Below, piece after piece: positions 6,349-14,442 of a stretch of 47,208 nt of DNA. The translations under genes were made by a program, and so were the position numbers. Source of the stretch: Chloroflexota bacterium. GTDB lineage: Bacteria; Chloroflexota; Anaerolineae; Anaerolineales; Villigracilaceae. The notes beneath the pieces were generated by a model that searched no databases, was not told the origin of the DNA, and worked only from the letters and a program-made list of their open reading frames with translations. Each line of letters starts with the position of its first letter. The stretch's first letter is position 1. The stretch covers positions 1-47,208 of the forward strand of contig JACRLC010000079.1 of NCBI GenBank assembly GCA_016235425.1. The letters are read 5' to 3'.

Positions 6349-6579
6349 GTGGCGCGCGAGATTCGCATTCAAGTGGGAACAGAAACCTGTCAAACCTGCC
6401 GGCCCTGTCTCGCGGCTGACGTTTGCAAGGTGCGCGCCATCATGCGGATTGACGACGATGAACCGCCGTACATTGACATCGAACGCTGTTACGACTGCCG
6501 TTTGTGCGTCCCCGCCTGTCCCTTCGGCGCGTTGCAAGTGTTGAGCGATATTCGATTATCGGTAAACACGGTGAGTTGA
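6349..6579 (+). CDS. Small ferredoxin, two 4Fe-4S clusters
   Basis: 76 residues from a GTG start with GAGG upstream. One cluster motif is clear: CYDCRLCVPACP at about 47-58. The other is looser, CQTCRPCLAADVC at about 14-26, which may bind a cluster or have been modified. The last dozen residues are not conserved-looking. It probably hands electrons between the DsrE-like or SQR-like partners and the cell's ferredoxin pool. Confidence 0.8.
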   Translation: MAREIRIQVGTETCQTCRPCLAADVCKVRAIMRIDDDEPPYIDIERCYDCRLCVPACPFGALQVLSDIRLSVNTVS

Positions 6580-6595
6580 AATTGGAGATGAAATC

Positions 6596-7834
6596 ATGAC
6601 TGGTAAAACTGTTCTTATCCTGGGCGGTGGCATCGGCGGCTTGGTTGCCGCCAATGAATTGCGGCGGCTCCTGCCGAGCGAACACCGCGTCCTGTTGGTC
6701 GAGAAAAACGCTCAACATGCGTTCGCACCCTCATTCCTGTGGCTGATGACCGGCGACCGCCGCCCGGAGCAGATCACACGGGATGTGCGCCGCCTGCTCC
6801 GCCCCGGCGTGGAGTTGATCCTGGCTGAGGCGCAGGCAATTGACCTGTCCAACCGCCGCGTGCGGACCAGTGCGCAAACGCTCAACTATGATTACCTTAT
6901 CGTTGCTCTCGGCGCGGAACTCGCCCCCGGCGCGATCCCCGGTTTGGCGGAGAGCGCGCAGACTTATTACACGTTCGATGGCGCAACGAAACTGCGCGAT
7001 ACTTTGCGAAACTTCGCGGGTGGAAAGGTGGCTGTGGTTGTAAGTTCCCTGCCCTATAAATGTCCCGGCGCGCCGCATGAGGGCGCGATGCTCATCGCCA
7101 ATACTCTCCGCAAGCGCGGCTTGAAGGACAGCGAAGTGCATCTGTTCACACCCGAGCCCCAGCCCATGCCGGTGGCGGGATCAGTTTTGGGCGACGCGGT
7201 CAAGCAAATGCTGTCAGATCGAGGCGTTGCCTTTCATCCACTGCATAAATTGACTCAAGCGGATCCAACCGCACGCGAGATAGCCTTCGACGGAAAGGAA
7301 TCATTTCGCTATGATCTGCTGGTCGCCATCCCGCCTCATCGCGGACCGCGCCTCGCCCAGGAAGCCGGGCTTGCCAATGAGGCTGGCTGGGTCCCGGTGG
7401 ATCGCGCCACCCTCCAGACGAAGCACGAAAATGTGTACGCGATCGGCGACGCGACAGCCATCTCCGTCCCCGGGCGCTGGAAAGCCGATGTGCCGCTGAT
7501 GCTTCCAAAAGCCGGTGTGTTTGCCCACGCCCAAGCCGAAGTGGTCGCGCGCCGCATCGCCGCGGAAATCGCGGGGGCGGGCGAGCGGGACAGTTTTCCC
7601 GGCGTCGGCTACTGTATGCTGGAGGCGGGCGAAAGCCTGGCGGGATTCGCGTTCGGCAACTTTTTTGGCGAACCGTCGCCGCAGATCGAACTCCACAAGA
7701 TGGGCAAGTCCTGGCATCTCGGCAAGGTGTTGTTCGAGCAGTGGTGGTTGTCTCCATACGGTTTGAAACGCGAGACGTTGCGCCTGGGCATGACGCTGGG
7801 AGGCAGGATGCTCGGCATCCCAATCAAGGTTTAA
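6596..7834 (+). CDS. FAD-dependent pyridine nucleotide-disulfide oxidoreductase, sulfide:quinone reductase-like
   Basis: 412 residues. The FAD-binding GGGIGG is at 10-15 and the second flavin motif GDAT is at 284-287. Two conserved cysteines, C156 (YKCPGAPHEG) and C340 (GVGYC), match the pair that carries the sulfur bridge in sulfide:quinone oxidoreductases. The tail (about 375-412) is hydrophobic or amphipathic and could dock on the membrane. Expected reaction: sulfide or a persulfide to polysulfide, with electrons to quinone. The neighbouring DsrE-like protein could accept the sulfur. The ribosome site GGAG is well placed. The third SQR cysteine is not evident, so a related flavoprotein is possible. 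Confidence 0.85.
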   Translation: MTGKTVLILGGGIGGLVAANELRRLLPSEHRVLLVEKNAQHAFAPSFLWLMTGDRRPEQITRDVRRLLRPGVELILAEAQAIDLSNRRVRTSAQTLNYDYLIVALGAELAPGAIPGLAESAQTYYTFDGATKLRDTLRNFAGGKVAVVVSSLPYKCPGAPHEGAMLIANTLRKRGLKDSEVHLFTPEPQPMPVAGSVLGDAVKQMLSDRGVAFHPLHKLTQADPTAREIAFDGKESFRYDLLVAIPPHRGPRLAQEAGLANEAGWVPVDRATLQTKHENVYAIGDATAISVPGRWKADVPLMLPKAGVFAHAQAEVVARRIAAEIAGAGERDSFPGVGYCMLEAGESLAGFAFGNFFGEPSPQIELHKMGKSWHLGKVLFEQWWLSPYGLKRETLRLGMTLGGRMLGIPIKV

Positions 7835-7916
7835 CGGACTTTCGTGGATTCTTTATCGAATCTTTACATTCGCATGAGAAAATGTAAACAAAAGGAAATT
7901 GGAAAGGAAAAAGACT

Positions 7917-8207
7917 ATGTGTGGTTGTATGTTAATGCACGCAACGATGGATCACGAGGGACACCAGGCCTCGACCCAGCCCGCGCCCGTGTCACAGCCC
8001 AATGTCATGCCTGCCTTCAGCGGACAGAAATGCGCTCATTGCGGCTTCCCCCTGGGACAGGGTTTCGCGTTCTGCCCGAACTGCGGCATGAGTCTCAAAA
8101 CGGCGGAGTGCTCCGCCTGCGGACAAAAGGTTGACTCGAATTGGAGCACGTGCGCGTATTGCGGCTCTCCGCTCGGACAAACGAACGGACAACGAGTGCC
8201 CGCTTGA
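7917..8207 (+). CDS. Double zinc-ribbon protein
   Basis: 96 residues from ATG 7917 (AAGGA upstream; a TTG at 7899 is less likely). The N-terminus MCGCMLMHATMDHEG is rich in Cys, Met and His. Two zinc ribbons follow: CAHCGFPLGQGFAFCPNCG and CSACGQKVDSNWSTCAYCG. There are no other domains. The function is unknown; it is the fifth gene of the ArsR-headed operon and shares ribbon style with the next gene. Confidence 0.75.
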   Translation: MCGCMLMHATMDHEGHQASTQPAPVSQPNVMPAFSGQKCAHCGFPLGQGFAFCPNCGMSLKTAECSACGQKVDSNWSTCAYCGSPLGQTNGQRVPA

Positions 8208-8256
8208 TTGGGAAACGATATCTTTCCGAAAAGTCAAAGAATTGGAGGAATGAAAA

Positions 8257-8619
8257 ATGAAAAAGGTTAATTGGACTGCGGTCGTGATTGTCGCCATTGT
8301 CGCGCTACTCGTCTTGCAAGCGGCGGCAAGCCTGCTGGGCGGCTGGGGCTATGGCGGTTCGAGATACGGCGGATGGGGCATAATGGGGCCGGGCATGATG
8401 GGCGGATGGGGCTATAGTCCCTTCGGTTGGATCGGCATGGCCTTCATGTGGCTGATCCCGGTCGGCTTCCTGGCGTTGACCGTGCTGGGCATTGTCTGGG
8501 TTGTGAAGGCGATCGGCGGCGGGACGAATCCCGTTGCGTCCCCCTGCCCCTCCTGCGGGCGCGGTGTGCAATCTGACTGGAAAAATTGTCCCTACTGCGG
8601 GACGGCATTGGCGAAGTAA
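8257..8619 (+). CDS. Membrane protein with C-terminal zinc ribbon
   Basis: 120 residues: membrane helix at about 7-27, a Gly/Trp/Met-rich segment (GGWGYGG, GGWGIMGPGMMGGWG) at about 28-54, a second helix at about 60-87, then a zinc ribbon (CPSCGRGVQSDWKNCPYCG). The Met/Gly-rich stretch resembles metal-exposed loops, but no family is recognised. GGAGG lies upstream. It is the last gene before a strong hairpin. Confidence 0.7.
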   Translation: MKKVNWTAVVIVAIVALLVLQAAASLLGGWGYGGSRYGGWGIMGPGMMGGWGYSPFGWIGMAFMWLIPVGFLALTVLGIVWVVKAIGGGTNPVASPCPSCGRGVQSDWKNCPYCGTALAK

Positions 8620-8631
8620 CACATTTTGTAA

Positions 8632-8668
8632 ATGAAGCGGGCGTCGAAAAATTCAGCGCCCGCTTCAT
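8632..8668 (+). terminator. Terminator of the ArsR-headed sulfur operon
   Basis: A 12-bp perfect stem (ATGAAGCGGGCG and complement) with a 13-base loop lies 12 bases past the last stop. It is followed by a modest T-rich stretch. Confidence 0.65.
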
Positions 8669-8671
8669 TGC

Positions 8672-8790
8672 TTATTGCACGATCAATTTCCCGCGCAGCA
8701 TTCCCATCTGACATTGAAAGCCGTACTCGCCTGCTTTCTCGGGCATGAATTCCATCGTCATTCTGCCTCTTTTATAAAAATCAATCTCAT
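8672..8790 (-). pseudogene. C-terminal remnant of a plastocyanin-like cupredoxin
   Basis: The minus strand reads about 40 open codons ending MTMEFMPEKAGEYGFQC, QMGMLRGKLIVQ and stop. This is typical of the end of a cupredoxin domain with its copper-ligand Cys and Met. Nothing upstream codes for the rest of the domain, and a terminator hairpin sits at its 5' end, so it looks like a leftover fragment. Confidence 0.6.
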
Positions 8791-8793
8791 TGG

Positions 8794-8833
8794 AAAGACT
8801 GGACGCTGAACGAATCAACGTCCAGTCTTTTTT
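8794..8833. terminator. Strong hairpin, probably bidirectional
   Basis: A perfect 12-bp stem (AAAGACTGGACG and complement) with a 13-base loop and a run of six T on the plus strand. It lies 16 bases beyond the minus-strand NosR-like gene, so it likely ends that operon too. Confidence 0.75.
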
Positions 8834-8848
8834 GTGTCGTGCGCGGAC

Positions 8849-10234
8849 TCACATTCTCATTGCCATCGGAAGCATGAAAAGGTAAACATTCATCACGGTG
8901 AGAAGGACGATCAATACCGCGTAGGGCGCAAAGGTCCCCCAGACTTTGCCTTCAGCGCCAGCATGATTCGACTTTGCGATACGATAGGCGGCGTAGAGCG
9001 AGCCGATAAAGCCGAGCGCGAGCAGACCGAATTGCAGAACCCGGATGGTATCCATGCCCACCAGCGCGGGCGACGCGCCGTGAATTGCTTCGCCGAACAA
9101 TGCCATCGCAGTATAGAAAATGGATTTGCCTTCCGCCAGCAGGTGGAAAAGATTGTGGGCAATGTGACCCGCAACGTCCAACGCGATGATGGCATATCCG
9201 AAGCGGGTAAAGTTTTCCACAAAAGAGACTTTGTTGAATTTGCCCGCCACCCACGAAGCGAGGCCAAGCAAAGCTACGGGGATGATGATGGCAATGGCAA
9301 ACGTAATGCTGAACGTGACGGCGTAATTGGTGGTGCCTGTCGCCTGTTCCAGCCAGTTCAACATGGAACCCCACACTTCCAGCATGGTCACGTTTTGCAC
9401 GAAGACGATGCCCATGATGACCGCCGAGAGGAAGGCTTCCTCCATTTTGGGCTTGCGGATGAACCACAATTCTTTCGTCGGCGGACGCATAGTCAGTTGG
9501 ATCGAGTCATTCGGGCAGTTCTTGATACAGTCCGCGCAGATCACGCAGTTGGCATTGGATGTCATCGTCTTGGGGAACTCGAACAATGGACAGCCTGGCG
9601 CTTTCTCCGTCCCTTTGAAGCAGGAAGCGGCTGTGCACGCGGCGCAGATTTCCGGCGTGCCGCGCAAAGCCAGCATACCAGTGCGGGCATAGTTGCCGGA
9701 TAAACCGCCGAGAAAACAAACGTGACGGCAGAAGGTGCGGCGTTCAAAGAATGAGCCAGAGGCAATCACGCCAGTGGTGAGCGTCAGCATGAGAACGCCA
9801 GAGCCAAAGGGATTTTCAACCACACCCCAGACATGATCGCTCCACGTGATGAAGATGAACAGCGCGTCGATGATCCAGATGCCATATTTTTTCAGGAACT
9901 TGGGGACGGGACGATTATTGCCAACAAATTTTTGCACCAGGTCGTTGATCGTTGCAAACGGACAGATCGCACACCAGAATCGCCCGAGGAACAAAAAGAT
10001 GATCGGGATGAGCGGCCACCACAGCACCCAGGTGAGAGCGGTGCCAAGATTATCGTGCGCGGATTCCGGCCCAAGCAGTAATTGGAACATGATGACCATG
10101 AAGACGATCAGTGTAGGCCATTGGATAATGCCGGGGAACCATTTACTGCGCATGAGTCTGTCAATCGGTTTGATCTGCAGAAGATTGCCTCCCGCAAAGA
10201 TGCTTTTGTTTTGTGGTTTGAGTTCAACAGCCAT
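8849..10234 (-). CDS. NosR/NapH-like membrane polyferredoxin, second copy
   Basis: 461 residues with many membrane segments. It shares the layout of the protein at 2493-3947: a CAICP motif near 85-90, CRHVC near 168-172, then C-x2-C-x4-C spacing and a ferredoxin motif CVICADCIKNCP near 230-241. It lacks the low-complexity insertions of the other copy. It probably carries electrons across or along the membrane to a copper or heme protein. The ribosome site GGGGAA is two bases downstream of the FixH-like stop, so the two genes are cotranscribed. Confidence 0.85.
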   Translation of the reverse strand: MAVELKPQNKSIFAGGNLLQIKPIDRLMRSKWFPGIIQWPTLIVFMVIMFQLLLGPESAHDNLGTALTWVLWWPLIPIIFLFLGRFWCAICPFATINDLVQKFVGNNRPVPKFLKKYGIWIIDALFIFITWSDHVWGVVENPFGSGVLMLTLTTGVIASGSFFERRTFCRHVCFLGGLSGNYARTGMLALRGTPEICAACTAASCFKGTEKAPGCPLFEFPKTMTSNANCVICADCIKNCPNDSIQLTMRPPTKELWFIRKPKMEEAFLSAVIMGIVFVQNVTMLEVWGSMLNWLEQATGTTNYAVTFSITFAIAIIIPVALLGLASWVAGKFNKVSFVENFTRFGYAIIALDVAGHIAHNLFHLLAEGKSIFYTAMALFGEAIHGASPALVGMDTIRVLQFGLLALGFIGSLYAAYRIAKSNHAGAEGKVWGTFAPYAVLIVLLTVMNVYLFMLPMAMRM

Positions 10235-10235
10235 G

Positions 10236-10877
10236 TTATTCCCCGCCTTTCACGGTGATGGATTGCTTCTTGATCATGCCTGCCGATGCGACCAGCGCAA
10301 TATTGACCACGACGAAACTCCACAGCACGACTGTCTTGGAATTTGTCCCAGGAATTTCAACGATAAAATCGGCTTGAAGCATTTCGCCGTTGGCATGGAA
10401 CATGACATGCACGTCATGTTTGCCCGACGATGCGAGATGTGTTTCGACCATGTACATCCCGTGTTCATCCGACTCCGTCATTGAGATGGGATTTGCAATT
10501 TCTTCATCGTGGGTCGGCATGTCAGGGACCTCTGTCGCAGGCGCACCCATCTCCATTCCAGGCATGGAGTCATGTTGTTGTTCAGCGCCATGCGAGTCCG
10601 TTTCAGATTCAGCATGTTCATCAGATTTTGGCGCGATCAGGATTTCCACCTCAACATTTTTTACGGGCATGCCCATGCTGTCTGTGAGCGTGACGATGAT
10701 GGTATTCTCGCCTTTCGCCCATTCGTTCTGGCTGGTCAGGGTAACATGATATCCATTGATTTCCATCTCCAGTGGATGTCCGCCATCCCCTTCGTTTGCC
10801 AGCACGGTATAGGGATTTGCAAACAGGATGGTAATTATGAAAAGCAAAGCCGAACTTGTGTAGAGAAGCCGTTTCAT
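10236..10877 (-). CDS. FixH/YtkA-like exported protein
   Basis: 213 residues: signal peptide at about 4-27, a beta-rich YtkA/FixH-type domain, and a C-terminal membrane helix at about 183-203. A Met/His-rich insert (HDSMPGMEMG, DMPTHDEE) sits in mid-domain and could bind copper. Related proteins help cytochrome oxidase or copper-site assembly. GGAGG is four bases from the ATG. Its start codon overlaps the end of a tiny upstream reading frame. Confidence 0.78.
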   Translation of the reverse strand: MKRLLYTSSALLFIITILFANPYTVLANEGDGGHPLEMEINGYHVTLTSQNEWAKGENTIIVTLTDSMGMPVKNVEVEILIAPKSDEHAESETDSHGAEQQHDSMPGMEMGAPATEVPDMPTHDEEIANPISMTESDEHGMYMVETHLASSGKHDVHVMFHANGEMLQADFIVEIPGTNSKTVVLWSFVVVNIALVASAGMIKKQSITVKGGE

Positions 10878-10912
10878 TGATCCTCCCCAGCGATGAAAGA
10901 GTGATTGCGCAT
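10874..10912 (-). other. Possible 12-codon coupled leader ORF
   Basis: MRNHSFIAGEDQ-stop. GGAGG lies seven bases before its ATG, and the stop overlaps the FixH-like start as ATGA. The same frame is open further upstream (reading HLYNFHGGMT) back to a TGA near 10971, so it may instead be the tail of a decayed gene. Nothing else is seen in 10919-11021. Confidence 0.3.
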
Positions 10913-11021
10913 TGTCATGCCTCCGTGAAAGTTGTAGAGATGCGCAATCTTACCCAGCCCGATGGATATTGCTCACAGCCATATTGCGGTAAAAACCTCA
11001 GGCCATCCTGCTTATGACGAA

Positions 11022-11050
11022 CATCACCCAGTCGTTATGACTGGGTGATG
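11022..11050. terminator. Hairpin after the YHS gene
   Basis: A perfect 12-bp stem (CATCACCCAGTC and complement) with a five-base loop, 28 bases past the YHS stop. The T-rich tail is on the plus strand only, so termination of the minus-strand operon is likely but not certain. Confidence 0.55.
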
Positions 11051-11078
11051 GATTAATTTGTTTTTCTGAGATTTGCAA

Positions 11079-11255
11079 TTATTCCTGCTTTCGATCTTCC
11101 AGGGCTTGAACATATTTCTCCGGTTCCCTGTCAAACATCTGTTTGCAGAAAGTGGAACAGAAATAAAATGTCCTTCCCTTGTAAATGGATTTTGCTGACG
11201 CAGTCTCTTCGTTGACTTTCATGTCGCAGACGGGGTCTTTAACTGTTGTTGCCAT
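11079..11255 (-). CDS. YHS-domain protein
   Basis: 58 residues. It opens MATTVKDPVCDMKV, with the classic DPVC motif, and has YFCSTFCKQMF further on. This gives three to four cysteines arranged as in YHS/TRASH domains, which bind copper or other soft metals and are often fused to copper ATPases. Here it is free-standing, with GGAG upstream of its ATG. It sits between the histidine kinase gene and the FixH-like/polyferredoxin pair, fitting a copper-handling neighbourhood. Confidence 0.85.
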   Translation of the reverse strand: MATTVKDPVCDMKVNEETASAKSIYKGRTFYFCSTFCKQMFDREPEKYVQALEDRKQE

Positions 11256-11279
11256 ATGGCTCCTTTTTGTTATTGGTCT

Positions 11280-13016
11280 TCATGCTTTATCAGGCGACAA
11301 TGGCAGTCGAATGGATAGCCGCGTACCGCGGCCCGCTTCACTCTGGACCTCGAGCCTGGCTCCGATTAAATCGGCTCTTTCGCGCATCCCCAGCAGACCG
11401 AAATGCCCGTTAGGCGCAAAGTCGGTGGGACTCTTCGGCATGTCGAAACCGATGCCGTTGTCGCTCACTTCCAGTCTGGTTTCTTTCTCTCCAAACGAGA
11501 TGCACAAGTCTGCGCGTTTGGCCTGTGAATGACGCACGACATTATTCAAGGCCTCCTGCGCGATACGATATAACGCCAGTTCCACTTCACGGGAGAGGCG
11601 TTGCTCATCGCCCAATTTTTTGAATTCAATATTTATCGTGTTATTCTGACCCGTCTCTCGCACCAGCATTTCCAGTGCGGTTACCAGGCCGAGGTCCTCC
11701 AGGTAAATGGGACGCAGGGCACGCGTCATGCGGCGCAGGTTTTCGATGGTTTGCTCTGACAAAGTTTCGAGTTCGCTTAGAGTACGCCGCGAAGTTTGGT
11801 CTTTCACCGATTTCTGAGCCAGTTGCACGCGCTGTTTCAAAGCAATGACGGATTGAATCGTGTCGTCGTGCAGTTCACGCGCCAGGCGCAAACGTTCCTC
11901 TTCCTGAGCAGAGGTAATCGCGCCGATGTAGTCGCGCAATCCATCCTGCGCGGCCTGCACCTTGCGGGACATTTCCGTTAATTCCTTTTGCAAATGCTGT
12001 ACTTCGGAAATCCCGCCGACTGAATCTTTGATGGCGTCAAAATCTCCCCAGGCAAGCGCGGCGGCTTTCGTCTCCAATTTTTGCAACGGCTGGACAATGC
12101 GCGTCGCCACAAACCACAACGCGACCAGCGCAAGGATGAAGGCGGGCACGATCACAAGCGGGGCCATTTGCGTGATCTGCAGAGACGGGCTGACAACCAT
12201 TTCCCATTCCTCTTCGGTGATCAAGGCCCAGCCCGTAGTTACAATGGGACTATATGCGATGACATGTTCTACATTGTTTTGTTTTATGTACACGGTTCCG
12301 CTTTTGCCGAGCAGTGCTTCGGTCACGCCTGGATGATCGGGTGAAAGACTGCCAGCCGCGAGAGGGCCGCTGGAAAATAAGATTTGACGCGAAGAATCGA
12401 AAAGAAAAATCGTTACGTGAGTACTGTCAGGATAGGATGCTGAGAGAGTCTCGCGCGCGATAGCCTCAGGGGAAAACGCGCCCGCTGCGATGATGTTTTG
12501 AGAGGGGACAACCTGCGAGACAATGACGAAGAGTCGGTTGGAGCCGGGATCAAGAAATGGGGAGGAGAAAACAGGCTCGAAGCTTGTGCTGAGCGCAGTC
12601 GAAGCATTGGATGATGAGGCGAGGGAAATGTTATTTTGCGCGGCCCAGTCCCAAAGCCCGGAAGGAGGCGTGCTTGTAATGAGCCGCCCATCCAAATCAT
12701 GATAAGCGAGTCCGCCATCGAAGTCAGAGGCAAGATCGTCTGTTGCGGAAATGGAAGAAGTGTCGTCTGATAATTCCGCCAGCGCGGCGAGATTGGAGAT
12801 GCTCGCGGCCCGGTGGTGCAATTCAGAAGCCAGCGCGGCCGCGGCAGATTGAACGGCGCGCTCATCGCGTTCGCCGACGAGGGCGCGCATGTCCTGTTGG
12901 TGAAGCGAGACGCTTCCAAACGCGATCAACAATAAAAGTAAAGTGAGCGGCAGGACCGTGATGGCGAGGAGTTGCACGGTGAGACCGCGCAAAAAAGGCG
13001 TGCGCGGCTTTTTCAT
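11280..13016 (-). CDS. Sensor histidine kinase, NarL/DegS type (HisKA_3)
   Basis: 578 residues: membrane helix at about 12-36, a large extracellular sensor region at about 40-280 (Cache-like), a second helix at about 284-305, HAMP to about 360, then the phospho-acceptor box ARELHDDTIQS with H383 and a C-terminal ATPase domain (NNVVRHSQA, DNGIGFD, GLLGMRERA). It pairs with the response regulator immediately upstream (ATGA overlap). The ligand is unknown. A family C repeat codes for residues about 138-146 (ASTALSTSF) in the sensor. Confidence 0.9.
   Translation of the reverse strand: MKKPRTPFLRGLTVQLLAITVLPLTLLLLLIAFGSVSLHQQDMRALVGERDERAVQSAAAALASELHHRAASISNLAALAELSDDTSSISATDDLASDFDGGLAYHDLDGRLITSTPPSGLWDWAAQNNISLASSSNASTALSTSFEPVFSSPFLDPGSNRLFVIVSQVVPSQNIIAAGAFSPEAIARETLSASYPDSTHVTIFLFDSSRQILFSSGPLAAGSLSPDHPGVTEALLGKSGTVYIKQNNVEHVIAYSPIVTTGWALITEEEWEMVVSPSLQITQMAPLVIVPAFILALVALWFVATRIVQPLQKLETKAAALAWGDFDAIKDSVGGISEVQHLQKELTEMSRKVQAAQDGLRDYIGAITSAQEEERLRLARELHDDTIQSVIALKQRVQLAQKSVKDQTSRRTLSELETLSEQTIENLRRMTRALRPIYLEDLGLVTALEMLVRETGQNNTINIEFKKLGDEQRLSREVELALYRIAQEALNNVVRHSQAKRADLCISFGEKETRLEVSDNGIGFDMPKSPTDFAPNGHFGLLGMRERADLIGARLEVQSEAGRGTRLSIRLPLSPDKA
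12582..12604 (-). repeat. Short CTTCGACTGCGCTC repeat (family C) in coding sequence
   Basis: On the minus strand this unit differs at only two positions from the one at 34646-34668. It keeps the kinase frame in a poorly conserved sensor loop. Confidence 0.6.
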
Positions 13017-13690
13017 TCTTCCGCGATATTGCCTGAACTTTGTGAAATCCAGCCGAGGGAAACGCCGCGCATGACGGCTTCAGTGCGGCTCGTGGCTTGA
13101 AGTTTGGCGAAGATGTGCGCGAGATGTCCCTGCACGGTGCGGTCGCTGATGTTCAATTGCACGCCGATGGATTTGTTTGTGTAGCCTTTTGCGGCAAGAC
13201 GCAACACATCGAGTTCGCGGTCGGTGAGCGGTTCAACGGGAGTCTTCTCGGGCCGCTTGAAAAGGTTGGACATCAATTTTTGCGTCACGGCGGGATCGAG
13301 CGCGGACTTGCCCTCACACACATCATGTACAGCCTGGATCAACTCCTCGGTCTTGGCGGTCTTGAGAACGTATCCATTTGCGCCCGCCTGCAAAACGGCC
13401 ATGACATAAGGTTCGTCATCGTAGGCCGTGAGGATCAACACGCCTACTTCAGGCAAATGTGAACGTACCCAACGCGTGACTTCGATGCCGCTGGCTTTTG
13501 GCATTTGGATATCCAACACGGCAACATCGGGCTTGTGTTTCTGGATGAGGGATTGGGCTTCTTCGCCGTCTCCTGCTTCGGCGATGACCTGGATATCTTT
13601 CGCGCTTTCGAGCAGTTGTCGAATCCCTGCGCGGACGATGTGGTGGTCGTCCGCTAAAATGATCTTGATCTTCGCTTTAGCTTTTACCAA
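13013..13690 (-). CDS. NarL/FixJ-family response regulator
   Basis: 225 residues. The receiver domain has the acidic pocket ADDHH at 13-17, phospho-acceptor D60, T88 and K110. A LuxR-type helix-turn-helix follows (LTDRELDVLRLAAKGYTNKS, then SDRTVQGHLAHIF). The start is TTG 13690, supported by GGAGG six bases upstream. It is cotranscribed with the kinase. The targets are unknown, but nearby copper or electron-transport genes are candidates. Confidence 0.9.
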   Translation of the reverse strand: MVKAKAKIKIILADDHHIVRAGIRQLLESAKDIQVIAEAGDGEEAQSLIQKHKPDVAVLDIQMPKASGIEVTRWVRSHLPEVGVLILTAYDDEPYVMAVLQAGANGYVLKTAKTEELIQAVHDVCEGKSALDPAVTQKLMSNLFKRPEKTPVEPLTDRELDVLRLAAKGYTNKSIGVQLNISDRTVQGHLAHIFAKLQATSRTEAVMRGVSLGWISQSSGNIAEE

Positions 13691-13704
13691 AGGGCGCCTC
13701 CAAA

Positions 13705-13731
13705 GTAAGTCGGATTGGCAATCCGACTTAC
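13705..13731. repeat. Near-perfect palindrome at the DUF2085 stop codon
   Basis: Arms GTAAGTCGGATTG and CAATCCGACTTAC are separated by one base. The DUF2085 stop codon is within it, and the response-regulator ribosome site follows. It looks like an inserted mobile palindrome that now forms an intercistronic hairpin. Confidence 0.6.
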
Positions 13732-14429
13732 GAGAAACTTTCCTCTATATAAGGGAACGCAAACCAGACGATACCGAGACCGGCTAAAATCCCGGAAATG
13801 AAGCGCATGAGGGAATTGAATGAACCGAGCGCGTCGCCTGCGTAGAAGGCCGCGGGGAATGAGTTGTTCGTCAACATGATAAGCCATTGATTCGTATCGC
13901 GGAAGCCCTGTCCAATGCCAGCGAAGTCACTGAATGTGTGTGTGATTCCATCCAATGCGATGGGGAGAAGGAAGAGCGCAAATCCCCACCAGGGAAGCGG
14001 CTTGATCTTTCGACGAAACGGCGGCCAAATCACCGCAAACATCCAGACACTTGTGTAGAACGAGATCATTCGATCCGACCAGGCAATCTTCCAGCCCATT
14101 AATTCGTTTCCAGTGAACTTGCGAAGAATCATGGGGTTGATTGTATCCTGCCATGCGGCTTGAATTTCGGAAAGCGAGTACATGGACTTTTGGCCGAACA
14201 GGAAAAGTGAACGCTCCGGCAGTTGGTGACAGAAAAATGAATAAATGAAGTATATCGCTTTTCCTGGCCCGCCCCAGCCGATGCGCATGAAAAAAGGGGC
14301 AAGGAAGGGAGTCCACACCCAGAGGCCGTAAATGAGCAGGAACATTTCAAACCAATGACGGGACAACCATTCGCCAAGTGAACGGGCATCCGCTGTACGT
14401 GCGGCAACTGCAATATCAGGTGTATTCAT
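13728..14429 (-). CDS. DUF2085-family membrane protein
   Basis: 233 residues with about five membrane segments. The family hallmark FFCHQLPERSLFLFG is at about 65-79, and SDRMISFY follows further on. The function is not known. I use ATG 14429 (MNTPD), which lies just after the upstream gene's stop, though no strong ribosome site is visible. A longer start at 14498 would overlap that gene by over 50 bases. Confidence 0.72.
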   Translation of the reverse strand: MNTPDIAVAARTADARSLGEWLSRHWFEMFLLIYGLWVWTPFLAPFFMRIGWGGPGKAIYFIYSFFCHQLPERSLFLFGQKSMYSLSEIQAAWQDTINPMILRKFTGNELMGWKIAWSDRMISFYTSVWMFAVIWPPFRRKIKPLPWWGFALFLLPIALDGITHTFSDFAGIGQGFRDTNQWLIMLTNNSFPAAFYAGDALGSFNSLMRFISGILAGLGIVWFAFPYIEESFS

Positions 14430-14442
14430 ATGTGAGACGTTT

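Noticed and set aside
8834-9703. Long plus-strand reading frame opposite the second polyferredoxin
   Set aside because: It is the antisense of a well-supported gene, lacks a ribosome site and reads as low-quality protein.
2493-10234. Nitrous oxide reductase (nos) gene cluster
   Set aside because: NosR-like and CuA-like proteins are present, but there is no nosZ, nosD, nosF or nosY in the window, and the NosR flavin domain is missing.
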